Positions 1 through 9,395 are shown, counted from the stretch's first letter. The stretch: DNA of 64,000 bases from Candidatus Krumholzibacteriia bacterium (GCA_035649275.1 DASRJW010000049.1:10328-74327); one strand, 5' to 3'. Made by a program: numbers and translations. Notes: a model not told the origin generated them from the letters alone.

Positions 1-2
1 TC

Positions 3-1319
3 GCCCGCTTGCAGGCGGGGCCGATGCTCGCCCTCGGACTCCTCGTTCCCGCCGCCTTCGCTTCCCAGCGCAACTGGCTCGACCGGCCGCAGCTCGCCAG
101 CTATCTCCTCGTCACGCTCGTCCTCTGGCTCCTGGAGCGGCAGCGCCGGCGGCCGGGGCCGAGCGCGCTCTTCTTGCCTCTCCTCTTCGCCCTCTGGGTG
201 AATCTCCATGGCGGCTTCATGCTCGGTCTCGGCATGGTGCTGCTCTGGGCGGCGGGCGCCACGGGGGTGTGGATGCGGACGCGCTCGGCGGCGTCGGCGC
301 TGGCGGCGCGGCGCTTCACTCTCCTCGCCGGTGCCTGCGCTCTGGCGACGCGGGTGAATCCCAACGGTCTCGAGGGGGCGCTCTACCCGCTGCATTACGT
401 CCGCGCGGGACTCGCACTCACGGTGCAGGAGGAGCGCCCTGGGCAGCTGGACAGCGCTTACGCCTGGGTGCATCTCGGCCTGGTCCTCTGCCTCTGGGCT
501 TTCCTCCTGCTGCGCCGGCGCAGCGCCTTCGCACCGGCAGTCCTGGCGCTCGTGCTCGGCTGGATCTCCATGCCGCGGCTCGGGGGAGTGGCGCTGCCGT
601 TCGCCGCCGAGCGCCATGCGCCGCTCTTCCTGCTTCTGGGAACGCCGCTTCTCGCCTGGCAGCTCGCTTCGCTCCGCCGCGTCCAGGCGCTGGAGGAATT
701 CTGTCGCCGGCGCACCGCTTCACGCCGCTCGCGGCTCGTCGTCGCTGTGAGCGCCGCCCTGGCGCTGGCGGCGCTCGTCCCGGCCTTCCCGCGCGATGGC
801 AGCCCGGAGGCACGGCTCCTTCCCGGCCGCTACCCGGTGGCGGCAGCGCAGTGGCTCGCGGCGCAGCGTCTGCCCGGTCACCTGGTCAACCCCTACCGCT
901 GGGGCGGCTATCTCGCCTTCACGCTCTATCCGCAGACCCAGGTGTGGATCGACTCGCGCGGCGATCTCTACGGCGCCGCGCGCCTGCAGGAGTACGATCT
1001 CTTGCACTACGCCCCGCGCGGTAGCGACAACGCGGTCCGCGCTCTCCTGGATCGCTACGATGCCAACGTGGTGATCTGGCAGCTCCTCACCTTGGACTTC
1101 GGCCCCCTGCAAGTGCATCCCTTGACCGAGTTCCTCCTGCGTTCCGGCGAGTGGCGTCTGGTGTTCTACGACGGCCCCGATCCAAGCCACCCCGAAAGGC
1201 CCTCGGCGGTGTCGGCGGTGTTCCTGCGCGAGCACCCGCGCAACGCCGCGGTGCTGGCGCGGCATCCGCCGCTGCGCTTGCCGCGCTTGCCCCGCGCCCC
1301 CGGCCGCAGCACGCCTTGA
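3..1319 (+). CDS. Polytopic membrane protein, 5' end cut by window edge
   Basis: At least 438 residues of an integral membrane protein; the frame is open to the first base, so the N-terminus lies outside the window. A TTG at position 9 and an ATG at 24 exist in frame but fall inside what looks like the middle of the family. About eight hydrophobic segments alternate with Arg-rich loops. Recognisable pieces are an RPQLASYLL stretch, NLHGGF, RVNPNG and, after the last membrane segment, a soluble C-terminal part with YRWGGYLAF and VWIDSRGDLYG. These pieces recur in large uncharacterised membrane proteins of GT-C glycosyltransferase style from deep-branching bacteria. The substrate cannot be told. 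It ends 95 bases before the uvrA promoter. Confidence is high for the coding frame and low for function. Confidence 0.75.
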   Translation, partial: ARLQAGPMLALGLLVPAAFASQRNWLDRPQLASYLLVTLVLWLLERQRRRPGPSALFLPLLFALWVNLHGGFMLGLGMVLLWAAGATGVWMRTRSAASALAARRFTLLAGACALATRVNPNGLEGALYPLHYVRAGLALTVQEERPGQLDSAYAWVHLGLVLCLWAFLLLRRRSAFAPAVLALVLGWISMPRLGGVALPFAAERHAPLFLLLGTPLLAWQLASLRRVQALEEFCRRRTASRRSRLVVAVSAALALAALVPAFPRDGSPEARLLPGRYPVAAAQWLAAQRLPGHLVNPYRWGGYLAFTLYPQTQVWIDSRGDLYGAARLQEYDLLHYAPRGSDNAVRALLDRYDANVVIWQLLTLDFGPLQVHPLTEFLLRSGEWRLVFYDGPDPSHPERPSAVSAVFLREHPRNAAVLARHPPLRLPRLPRAPGRSTP

Positions 1320-1414
1320 GCGGGGAGCCCGCTCCGGTTCGTGTGTCGGCCTTCAACCGCTCCATGGGCGAGCACGGTCGGGCGCGCCCCGCGCCACTGC
1401 GACAGAAGCGCGCG

Positions 1415-1443
1415 TTGACAGTGTCGATCGCGCTTCCTATGCT
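1415..1443 (+). promoter_or_regulatory. Sigma70-type promoter for uvrA
   Basis: TTGACA at 1415-1420, a 17-base spacer and TATGCT at 1438-1443. It lies in the 192-base gap between the membrane protein and uvrA, which otherwise holds nothing I recognise. Transcription would start near 1450, giving a leader of about 60 bases before the GTG at 1512. No LexA-type palindrome was noticed. Confidence 0.7.
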
Positions 1444-1511
1444 TCCCTGTTCGGCGCCTCTGGCGTCACCCGTCCTGTGGGCTCTGCTTTCCTTCTCGAG
1501 GAGCGCTGACC

Positions 1512-4340
1512 GTGCAGCCCATCACCATCCGCGGCGCCCGACAGCACAACCTCAAGAACATCGAGGTGCGCTTGCCGCGCCGCCGGCTGGTGGTGGTGAG
1601 CGGTGTGAGCGGCTCCGGGAAGAGCTCCCTCGTCTTCGACACGCTCTATGCCGAAGGGCAGCGGCGTTACGTCGAATCGCTTTCGACCTACACCAAGCAA
1701 TTCCTCGAGCGCATGCAGCGTCCCGAGGTGGACGAGGTATCCGGCATCAGCCCGGCGATCGCCATCCGCCAGCAGAACCACGTCAAGTCGGCGCGTAGCA
1801 CCGTGGGCACGGCCACCGAGGTGTACGACTACCTGCGCCTGCTCTTCGCGCGCGTCGGCCAGGTGCACTGCCCGCAATGCGGCGAAGCCTCGGCGGCGCT
1901 CTCACCTTCCGCCGGGGCTCAGCTGCTGCTGGCGCGCTTTCCTGCCGGTGCCCGTCTCGTCGTCCTCTTCGCTCTGCCGCGCACGGCAGGTTCGGCGTGG
2001 ACCGAGGTGCTGGAGCCGTTGCGCGGCGCCGGTTTCGCCCGGCTCTGGGTGGACGGAGCCAGCGTGGATCTGGAACCGCCACCCTCTCTGCCCGCCGCGC
2101 TCGAGAGCGTCGAGGTGGTGGTGGACCGCATCGTGGCGCGGCCCGAATCCCGGGCGCGGCTGGCGGAGGCGCTGGAGACGGCATACCGCGCCGGCAACGG
2201 CGCGGCGAGCGTCGTCGAGGCCGAGAGCGGCGAGCGCCAGCGACTCGACCAGCGCGGCTCCTGTGTGCGCTGCCGCCTCGATCTGCCCCGGCCATCGCCG
2301 GGAATGTTCTCCTTCAACAGTCCCCTCGGCGCCTGCCCCGACTGCCGTGGCTTCGGCAACCGCCTCGAGTTCGACGAGCGGCTCATCGTGCCCGAGCCCG
2401 AGCGCACTCTGGCCGACGGCGCCATCGCCCCCTGGGGAACGGGGAAGTTCGAGTACTACGCCCGGCGGTTGGAAGAGTTCTGCCGGCGCCAGCGGATTCC
2501 CTGGCAGACGCCATGGTGCGAGCTGCCCCGACCGACCCAGAAGGCGATCCTCGAGGGCACCCAGGGTTTCAAAGGCGTCATTCCGTTCCTGGAGGGGCTG
2601 CGGGCCAAGGGTTACAAGAAGTACGCGCGTTTCTTCACCCGCCGTTTCATGGAGGAGAGCACCTGCCGCAGCTGCGCCGGCGGGCGACTGCAGCGCCAGG
2701 CGCTCTGCGTCCGCGTCGGCGGCCTCGACATCGCGGCTCTCTCGCGCCTCACTCTGGAAGCGCTGCGCGCCTGGGTGGACGAGCTCGCCTTGCAGGGTGA
2801 AGCGGAGCAGGTGGCTGCCGACATCGTCGCCGAGCTGCGCGCCCGCCTGGACTTTCTCTGCGCCGTCGGCGTCGAGTACCTCACCCTCGACCGGCTGACA
2901 CGCACGCTCTCCGGCGGCGAGGCGCAGCGCATCAACCTGGCGAGCGCCTTGGGGTCGAACCTCGTGGATGCACTCTACATCCTGGACGAGCCCACGGTGG
3001 GCATGCACGCCCGGGACACGGAACGCTTGGTGCGCACCTTGGAGCGCCTGCGCGATCTCGGCAACACCGTGGTGGTGGTGGAACACGATCCCGACGTCAT
3101 CGCCGCGGCCGACTACTTCGTCGATCTTGGACCGGGGGCGGGAGTGCACGGCGGCGAGGTCGTCTTCGCCGGGGCGCTGGCGGGACTGCGCACTCCCGAC
3201 GGCGCCGGACTGGTGGCGGAGAGCGGCAGCGTGGCGGCGTCGCGCACCCTCGCCTACCTGACCGGGGCCGCCGAGATCCAGCCGCGCCCGCGGCGCCGGC
3301 AACCCGGGTCGCGCTGGCTCGAGCTCGGCAACGCGCGGCTGCACAACTTGAAGGGTGTGGACGTGCGCATTCCCGTCGGGCTCTTCGTCACCGTGAGCGG
3401 CGTCAGCGGCTCGGGCAAGAGCACCTTGGTCACCGAAGTGCTGCATCGCGCCCTCACCGGACAGGTGCCGCCGAGCCGCGGCGCTACGGGCTGGTACGAC
3501 TCGCTGCGCGGCGCTCATCTGGTGCACGACGTCGTGCTCGTGGACGCGGCTCCGATCGGGCGCACCCCGCGCTCCAATCCGCTCTCCTACATGAAGGGCA
3601 CCGCCGACGTGCGCAGCCTCTTCGCCGCCACCAGCGCCGCGCGTCTCGCCCGTTTCGGCCCTGGGCACTTCAGCTTCAACACCCAGGGCGGCCGCTGCGA
3701 GCACTGCGAGGGCATGGGATCGGTGCAGATCGAGATGCATTTCATGGCCGATCTGTTCGTCCCCTGCGAGCACTGTGAGGGCAAGCGCTTCAAGCCCGAG
3801 GTCCTGGCGGTGGAGTACCGCGGGCGCAACATCGCCGAGGTCTTGGAGATGACGGTGGACGAGGCCATGACCTTCTTCCACGAGTCGCCGGGGTTGGGGC
3901 AGAAACTGCACCTGCTCAAGCGCGCCGGCCTGGGGTATCTCCGGCTCGGCCAGGCGGCGCCGACGCTCTCGGGCGGCGAGTCGCAGCGCCTCAAGATCGC
4001 CCGGGCTTTGGCGGCGACGCGGGAGGGGAACATGCTCTACCTCCTCGACGAGCCCACCACGGGGTTGCATCTCGACGACGTCTCGCGCTTGCTGCGCATC
4101 TTGCACGAATTGGTGGAACGGGGTCACACGCTGGTGCTGGTAGAGCACCATCTGGACGTGGTCGCCGCCTCGGACTGGGTGATCGACCTCGGACCGGAAG
4201 CCGGTGCGGGTGGCGGCGAGATCGTCTACGCCGGGCCGCCGGAAGGCTTGCTGGAAGTGCCGCGCTCCTGGACCGGCCGCTGTTTGCGGCGTCACCTGGA
4301 AGCGGGCGGACGCACGGCGCCGACGGCGGCAACGGGGTAA
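1512..4340 (+). CDS. uvrA: UvrA-type excinuclease ABC subunit A
   Basis: 942 residues, the normal UvrA length. UvrA is the damage-recognition ATPase of nucleotide excision repair and loads UvrB. Two ABC modules are visible: Walker A GVSGSGKSS near residue 36 and GVSGSGKST near 634, signatures LSGGEAQRINLA and LSGGESQRLKIARAL, and Walker B LDEPT in both. Zinc-binding CxxC pairs are present, including CVRC/CPDC and CEHC/CEHC, with the FNTQGGRCEHCEGMG region typical of the C-terminal zinc finger. The GTG start at 1512 matches the family N-terminus (QPITIRGARQHNLKNI). The UvrB-binding stretch reads AIRQQNHVKSARSTVG rather than the common EQKTTS-NPRSTVG, so this may be a second UvrA lineage or the local form of the only one. 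It appears to be transcribed alone from the promoter at 1415. Confidence 0.9.
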   Translation: MQPITIRGARQHNLKNIEVRLPRRRLVVVSGVSGSGKSSLVFDTLYAEGQRRYVESLSTYTKQFLERMQRPEVDEVSGISPAIAIRQQNHVKSARSTVGTATEVYDYLRLLFARVGQVHCPQCGEASAALSPSAGAQLLLARFPAGARLVVLFALPRTAGSAWTEVLEPLRGAGFARLWVDGASVDLEPPPSLPAALESVEVVVDRIVARPESRARLAEALETAYRAGNGAASVVEAESGERQRLDQRGSCVRCRLDLPRPSPGMFSFNSPLGACPDCRGFGNRLEFDERLIVPEPERTLADGAIAPWGTGKFEYYARRLEEFCRRQRIPWQTPWCELPRPTQKAILEGTQGFKGVIPFLEGLRAKGYKKYARFFTRRFMEESTCRSCAGGRLQRQALCVRVGGLDIAALSRLTLEALRAWVDELALQGEAEQVAADIVAELRARLDFLCAVGVEYLTLDRLTRTLSGGEAQRINLASALGSNLVDALYILDEPTVGMHARDTERLVRTLERLRDLGNTVVVVEHDPDVIAAADYFVDLGPGAGVHGGEVVFAGALAGLRTPDGAGLVAESGSVAASRTLAYLTGAAEIQPRPRRRQPGSRWLELGNARLHNLKGVDVRIPVGLFVTVSGVSGSGKSTLVTEVLHRALTGQVPPSRGATGWYDSLRGAHLVHDVVLVDAAPIGRTPRSNPLSYMKGTADVRSLFAATSAARLARFGPGHFSFNTQGGRCEHCEGMGSVQIEMHFMADLFVPCEHCEGKRFKPEVLAVEYRGRNIAEVLEMTVDEAMTFFHESPGLGQKLHLLKRAGLGYLRLGQAAPTLSGGESQRLKIARALAATREGNMLYLLDEPTTGLHLDDVSRLLRILHELVERGHTLVLVEHHLDVVAASDWVIDLGPEAGAGGGEIVYAGPPEGLLEVPRSWTGRCLRRHLEAGGRTAPTAATG

Positions 4341-4410
4341 TCGGGCCGTCGCGAGCCCAGAGCCGCGACGCGGCGCCGTGGGAAGAGCGGCGGCGCGGAG
4401 GAGGACGCCG

Positions 4411-6684
4411 GTGGAAGGCATCGCCGCGGAGGTCTCCCGCAGCCTGGCGCGCTGCGTCCACGAGCTCGCCGCCGAGCGCGAACCGATCCGGCTCGTGCGC
4501 CGCAGCTGGGAGCTCTTGCGCCGCGAGCTCGGCGCCGTCTGGGCGGTGGCAGAGGGCAACGGCGAGGGCCCGCTCGGCGGCCTGCGCCTCACCCACGCCA
4601 CCACCGATGCCGAGGCCCTACCGGCCCGCCTGGGACTGCCCGAGGCGCCGCCCGCCGAGCGGCTCTGGTGCGGTGGCAGCGACGGCGCTCTCGGTCTGGC
4701 GTTGTGGTTGCCCCGGCACACGCGCATCGTTCTCGGCTTCGGATTGGAGGACGAAGCCGGTGCTGCCGCCGGCCGCGCCCTCCTGGAGGAGATCGGCCGC
4801 TACCTGCAGACGCGTCTCGAGGACGCCCTCGAGCTGCAGCGTTCGCGCCTGGCTTCGGCGGCGCTGGAGCGGCGCATCTCCGACCTGTCGTTGCTGTTCA
4901 AGGGGCTCGACGTCACGCTCCGCTCGATGGAACTCACCCAGGTGCTGCGCGCCTTCATGGCCTGCGTCACCTCCGGCGAGGCCATCGGCTTCAATCGCGC
5001 CTTCCTGCTCCTCCTCGACGAGGAACAGCGGGAGCTGCGCGGCACCGTGGCCGTGGGGCCCTCCTCCGGCGACGAAGCGCTGCGCATCTGGGCGAGCCTG
5101 GAACGCCTCAGCCTGGAGGACGTGCTGCGCCGGGCCGTGGAGGAGTTGCATCAGGAGCCGGCGCCGGGCTCGCTGGCGGCCCGCATCCGCGAATTCTCCG
5201 TGCCCCTGGAGCCGGAGGGCAGTCTCCTCGTGCGTGCCGTCCTCTCGCCGGAGCCGTACAACATCCACTTCTTCCGCGGCGAGCGACCGGAACCGTTCGC
5301 CGACGCTTTCGGCGCCAACGACTTCGTGGTCATCCCCATCCTCGGACGCGAACGCGCCCTCGGCGTCATCGTGGCGGACAACCTCTACAGCAATGCCCCC
5401 ATCGAGAGCGATCGGGTCTACCTGCTCTCGGGACTGGCGAACCATGTGGGTGTGGTCATCGAGAACGCCCTCATGTTCGAGGACGTGAGCCGGCGCTACG
5501 CCGAGCTGAACGAAGTGCAAGCCATCAATCGCGCCCTGCTCTCCAGCATCGACCGGGTCGAAGTGCTGCGCCGCATCGCGCAGATCAGCGCTTCCGTCCT
5601 GCACGCCGAAGGGGCGCTCCTCTACATCGTCCGGGGTGCCGGCGCCGAACCGCGCCTGGAGATGCAGTACCACCTGAGCGGTGCGGCCTTGCCCGACGAG
5701 GTCACCGCCCGCTGCGGCGAGATCGCCCGCGAGACCCTCCGCCTCGGCCCCGGGGCGCGCCAGTCCCCTCTGGAAGGTCTGGCGGGGCCGGCCGCTCTGG
5801 TGAGCGCGCCCATGAGCATCGACAAGGAGATGGTCGGCGTGCTCATGGTCTACCGCACCGCGGCCGAGGCGGGACGCAACCACTTCGACCGCCACAGCCG
5901 GCGTTTCCTTTCCATCATCGCCGACCAGGCGGCGATCGCCGTGCTCTCGGGCCGCAGAGTGCAGACGATCCAGGACGACCAGAGCCGCATCGAGGTACTG
6001 AACGACCTGCTGCATCGCAACGAAAAGCTCGCCGCCCTCGGCCAGGCGTCGTCGAAGATCGCCCACGAGATCCGCAATCCGCTCACAGCGCTGGGCGGCT
6101 TCGCCCGCCGCATGCTGCGGAGTGACAGCCTGGGGGCGGACGAGCGCGAGGCCGCCGAGGTCATCGCCCAGGAGACCTCGAGGCTGGAGCGGATCCTCAA
6201 CGACCAGCTCGCCTTCGTGCGCAGCGCCCGGCTGCAGCGCGGACCGACGGCGCTCAACGAGGTCATCCACGAGAGCATCATGCTGCTGCGCCAGCAGCTC
6301 CGCGCCGGGCGCGGCGAGCTGGAGCTCGTCCTCGATCCGGACCTGCCGCGGGCCCATCTCGACGGCGATCGCATGAAGCAGGTGCTGGTGAACCTGCTGA
6401 TGAACGCCATCGTCGCCGTGCCCAGCGGCGGGCGCATCCGCGTCGTCACCCGCACGCAAGGAGACAGCGTGGAGCTCGAGGTGGCGAACACGGGCGACCC
6501 CATTCCCGCTTCGATCCGCGAACTCCTCTTCGTGCCTTTCATGACCACGCGGCAGGAAGGCACGGGCCTGGGGCTCGCCGTGGTGCACCAGATCGTCATG
6601 GAGCACGGTGGTTCCATCGAAGTGCTCTCCGAGCCGCCTTGGGGCACGCTCTTCCGCCTCCGCTTTCCGCGCCACACTCCGTAG
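4411..6684 (+). CDS. GAF-domain sensor histidine kinase
   Basis: 757 residues from GTG 4411, chosen because GGAGGA stands about eight bases upstream; the frame is open further up but overlaps uvrA. Order of parts: an N-terminal region of about 150 residues, a first GAF-like domain (about 165-350), a second GAF-like domain (about 375-510), a short coiled coil, then a HisKA domain with H-box AHEIRNPL (His about 552) and an HATPase_c domain with N-box NLLMNAIVAV and G-box GTGLGLAVVHQI. No membrane segment is seen, so it should be a cytoplasmic sensor of a small ligand or redox signal. It starts 70 bases after uvrA and is followed by a second kinase and two receiver proteins, its likely partners. 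Confidence 0.85.
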   Translation: MEGIAAEVSRSLARCVHELAAEREPIRLVRRSWELLRRELGAVWAVAEGNGEGPLGGLRLTHATTDAEALPARLGLPEAPPAERLWCGGSDGALGLALWLPRHTRIVLGFGLEDEAGAAAGRALLEEIGRYLQTRLEDALELQRSRLASAALERRISDLSLLFKGLDVTLRSMELTQVLRAFMACVTSGEAIGFNRAFLLLLDEEQRELRGTVAVGPSSGDEALRIWASLERLSLEDVLRRAVEELHQEPAPGSLAARIREFSVPLEPEGSLLVRAVLSPEPYNIHFFRGERPEPFADAFGANDFVVIPILGRERALGVIVADNLYSNAPIESDRVYLLSGLANHVGVVIENALMFEDVSRRYAELNEVQAINRALLSSIDRVEVLRRIAQISASVLHAEGALLYIVRGAGAEPRLEMQYHLSGAALPDEVTARCGEIARETLRLGPGARQSPLEGLAGPAALVSAPMSIDKEMVGVLMVYRTAAEAGRNHFDRHSRRFLSIIADQAAIAVLSGRRVQTIQDDQSRIEVLNDLLHRNEKLAALGQASSKIAHEIRNPLTALGGFARRMLRSDSLGADEREAAEVIAQETSRLERILNDQLAFVRSARLQRGPTALNEVIHESIMLLRQQLRAGRGELELVLDPDLPRAHLDGDRMKQVLVNLLMNAIVAVPSGGRIRVVTRTQGDSVELEVANTGDPIPASIRELLFVPFMTTRQEGTGLGLAVVHQIVMEHGGSIEVLSEPPWGTLFRLRFPRHTP

Positions 6685-6826
6685 CCGCTGGCGCTCCTCG
6701 CCACCCTTTCCAGCCAAGGCCTGCGGCAAGCTCCATGCATGCAGCGCCGCCTCGGTGCGACGACGGCAACGTCGTGGCTGGCTTGGCGCTTGCTGCGCCG
6801 CCCAAGGGATCGAGCCGCTGGAGGCC

Positions 6827-7978
6827 GTGTTGGAGCGTTGGGTGGATTTGGCCATGGTCGCGCACGAACTGGGCGGGGCCCTGGCGCCGACGCGTAGCGC
6901 CGTGCAGCTCCTCGGCGGCAGCGCCGGACTCCATCCCGAACAGGAACGCCTCTTGAGTATCGCCGGCCGCGGCCTGGAGCGCGCGGAACGGGTGCTGCTC
7001 AATCTCTCCAGCATCGCGCTCCTGGAAGAAGCGGAGCTGCGGCTGGAACCGGTGGATCTCGCCCTCGTCTTGCGCCGCCTGGTGGACGAGCAGCGCGCCG
7101 AAGCGCAGGCCCGGGGCTTGGGCCTGCGTCTCGAGGTGGAGCCAGGCTTGGCGGCGATCCCGCTGGCGCCCTTCGCCTTCGAACAGGTGCTGGTGAACTT
7201 GCTGTCGAATGCCCTCAAGTTCACCCCCGCCGAGGGCGAGGTGCGAGTGACCGCTTTGCCGGCCCAGGGGGCGGTGTTGCCGGGGCGGATGCTGTTGCTC
7301 GCCGGCGGCTTCGGTTTCAAGCCCATCTTCGTCAAGCTGCGCGTCTCCGACACCGGCGTCGGCCTCGGCGAGGAAACGCGACGCCGGCTCTTCCAGCCGT
7401 TCAGTCGCGGCAGCGAAGCGACAGGAGTTCCGGGCATGGGCCTCGGTCTCGCGGTGTCCCAGCGTCTGGCCCGGCGCATGGGCGGCGATCTGCGCGCCGA
7501 AACGCCGGCGCGCGGCGCCAGCTTCGTCGTCACCTTGCCGGCGGATCTCCGCACCTCTGGGCTGGTGCAACGGATGGACGCGCTGGTGGCAGCGCTCGCC
7601 GCGGCGCTCGCGGCGGCTCCCTGCAGCGTCGCCATCGTGCGCCAGGACCTCGGCCGTGTGACCTCGGGGCCGGCGCTGGAAGAAGGCCTCCGCCGCCGGC
7701 TGGGACATCCGGCCTGCCGGGTCGTGGAGCTCTCGGCCACCACCCTCGTGCTCTGGTCGGCGGCGCCGGTGCGCGCCCTCGCCCCGGCTCTCGCCGCGGC
7801 GTTGCGGCAACAGGTGCCGCCGGCAGCGGCGGCGCGGCTGCGCCTGGCACTGCGGCGCTTGCCGCAAGGGGCGGCGGCGGATCCGGTGCTGCTGCAGGCG
7901 GCGGTGCGCTGCCGCCACGGGCTCACGGCGCTGCCACGCCGCGGGGAGGTGCTGCATGGCCCGCATCCTCGTCGTTGA
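6827..7978 (+). CDS. Short histidine kinase with unassigned C-terminal domain
   Basis: 383 residues from GTG 6827 (GGAGG just upstream; the first in-frame ATG is 6854). The H-box is right at the N-terminus: VAHELGGALAPTRSAVQLL with His 13, so there is no sensor domain. An ordinary HATPase_c domain follows, with N-box LVNLLSNALKF, DTGVGLG and GMGLGLAVSQRL. After about residue 245 comes a domain of some 135 residues that I could not place. Its rhythm (SVAIVRQDLGRV, then a helix pair, then VVELSATTLVLW) recalls a worn-down GGDEF or cyclase fold, but no catalytic motif is left. The gene overlaps the next receiver gene by 23 bases, so the two are surely co-translated. Confidence 0.75.
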   Translation: MLERWVDLAMVAHELGGALAPTRSAVQLLGGSAGLHPEQERLLSIAGRGLERAERVLLNLSSIALLEEAELRLEPVDLALVLRRLVDEQRAEAQARGLGLRLEVEPGLAAIPLAPFAFEQVLVNLLSNALKFTPAEGEVRVTALPAQGAVLPGRMLLLAGGFGFKPIFVKLRVSDTGVGLGEETRRRLFQPFSRGSEATGVPGMGLGLAVSQRLARRMGGDLRAETPARGASFVVTLPADLRTSGLVQRMDALVAALAAALAAAPCSVAIVRQDLGRVTSGPALEEGLRRRLGHPACRVVELSATTLVLWSAAPVRALAPALAAALRQQVPPAAAARLRLALRRLPQGAAADPVLLQAAVRCRHGLTALPRRGEVLHGPHPRR

Positions 7979-8357
7979 CGACGACGGCGACATCCTCGAA
8001 ACGCTGCGCTTCGCTTTCGAGCAGGAAGGACACGCGGTGCAGGTGGAAGCCGACGGTCTCGCCGCCCTCCAACGGGCGCGGCAGCAACCCCCGGATCTGG
8101 CCCTGCTCGACGTCATGCTGCCCGGTCTGAACGGCTACGAAGTGTCGCGGCGCTTGAAAGCAGAGATGCGCCGCGGGGCGCTGCCGCGCTTCCCGATCCT
8201 CATGCTCACCGCCCGGCGAGTCGCTGCCGGCGAGCGTCAGCAGTTCCTGGCTTCCTGGTCCCAGGCCGACCTGACCCTGTGGAAGCCCTACGACCTGGGC
8301 TTCCTCCTCTTCCAGGTGCGTGAGGCACTCGCCGCCACCTCCGGAGCCGTCTCATGA
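7956..8357 (+). CDS. Single-domain response regulator (receiver only)
   Basis: 133 residues forming one CheY-like receiver: acidic pocket VVDDDGD (residues 6-12), phospho-acceptor Asp 52 in LLDVMLPGLNGYE, conserved Thr in LMLTARR and Lys in LWKPYD. There is no output domain, so it should pass phosphate or act by protein contact. It starts inside the 3' end of the preceding kinase gene and ends in an ATGA overlap with the following receiver-GGDDF gene. This points to a phosphorelay or branched pathway with those partners. Confidence 0.88.
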   Translation: MARILVVDDDGDILETLRFAFEQEGHAVQVEADGLAALQRARQQPPDLALLDVMLPGLNGYEVSRRLKAEMRRGALPRFPILMLTARRVAAGERQQFLASWSQADLTLWKPYDLGFLLFQVREALAATSGAVS

Positions 8358-9346
8358 GCCGCATCCTCATCGTCGACGACGACCAGGACATCGCCCGCAT
8401 CCTGCGCTTCCGGCTGCAGAAGAAGGGCTTCGAGTGCGTCCTCGCCGCCAACGGCCTGGAGGCGTTGGAGAAGATCGACACCCATCATCCCGATCTGGTG
8501 CTGCTGGACGTGATGATGCCGAAGATGGACGGCTTCACCGCCTGTCGCGAGATCCGCAAGCGCAACGCCTGGTGCCGCATCCCGGTCATCATGCTGACCG
8601 CAAAGGGGGACATCGCCGACAAGGTGAGCGGCATCAGCGAGGGTGCCGACGACTACATCGTCAAGCCCTTCGAGTTCGAGGAGCTCCTGGCCCGGGTGCA
8701 CATGATCCTGCGCCGCACCCAGGAGACGATGAGCGCCAACCCGCTCACCGGCCTGCCGGGCAACAACGTCATCTCCAAGAAGATCGAAGCGGTCCTTGCA
8801 GCCGGCACGCCCTTCGCCGCCTGCTACGCCGACCTGGACCACTTCAAGGCGTACAACGACGAATACGGCTTCGAGGCCGGCGACAAGGTCATCAAGTTCC
8901 TGGCGGAGATCCTGGTGCGCACCACCCAGGAGCACTCGAAGAGCTCCTTCGTCGGCCACATCGGCGGCGACGACTTCCTCTTCCTCGTGGACCTCGACAC
9001 TTTCGAGACCTGCTGCGCCACGGTGATCGAGCGCTTCGACACCGGCATCGGCCGCTTCTATCGCGACGAGCACCTGCGCTCGGGCTACCTGGAGAGCATC
9101 AACCGCCAAGGACAGCGCGTACGCTTCCCCCTCATGAGCGTCTCCATCGGCGTGGTCACCAACGGACAGCGCGTGGTCGGCGATGCCATGCAGGTGTCGA
9201 ACCGAGCAGCGGAAATGAAGAAGTACGCCAAGGGTCAAGCCGGCAGCTGTTACCGCGTGGACCGGCGCACCGTAGGCGCCGGCCCGGCGGAGGAAACCGG
9301 CAGCGAGCAGGGTGGTGAGGCCGCCAAGGACGCCAGCAACCGCTGA
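8354..9346 (+). CDS. Response regulator with GGDDF-variant GGDEF domain
   Basis: 330 residues. A receiver domain (1-120) has acceptor Asp 52 in LLDVMMPKMDG and Lys in IVKPFEFEEL. After a short linker with LTGLPGN comes a GGDEF-fold domain (about 130-300): DLDHFKAYNDEYGFEAGD matches the substrate-binding part of diguanylate cyclases, but the signature reads GGDDF at residues 204-208. The Glu to Asp change falls on the catalytic-loop position, so cyclic-di-GMP synthesis is possible but not certain; it could instead bind nucleotide as a regulator. The last 40 residues are charged and probably disordered. It is joined to the previous gene by an ATGA overlap and closes the four-gene signalling cluster. 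Confidence 0.82.
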   Translation: MSRILIVDDDQDIARILRFRLQKKGFECVLAANGLEALEKIDTHHPDLVLLDVMMPKMDGFTACREIRKRNAWCRIPVIMLTAKGDIADKVSGISEGADDYIVKPFEFEELLARVHMILRRTQETMSANPLTGLPGNNVISKKIEAVLAAGTPFAACYADLDHFKAYNDEYGFEAGDKVIKFLAEILVRTTQEHSKSSFVGHIGGDDFLFLVDLDTFETCCATVIERFDTGIGRFYRDEHLRSGYLESINRQGQRVRFPLMSVSIGVVTNGQRVVGDAMQVSNRAAEMKKYAKGQAGSCYRVDRRTVGAGPAEETGSEQGGEAAKDASNR

Positions 9347-9395
9347 TGCCGCCGCCATGGCCGGCACACTGCCGGCAACGCCGCGGCTGCGGACG

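Noticed and set aside
1902-4727. Minus-strand open frame of over 900 codons opposite uvrA
   Set aside because: It mirrors the codon pattern of uvrA in GC-rich DNA, has no family motif and no upstream ribosome binding site.
4618-7926. Minus-strand open frame of about 1100 codons opposite the kinase genes
   Set aside because: Crosses two real genes, has no motif and is low complexity; an effect of third-position GC.
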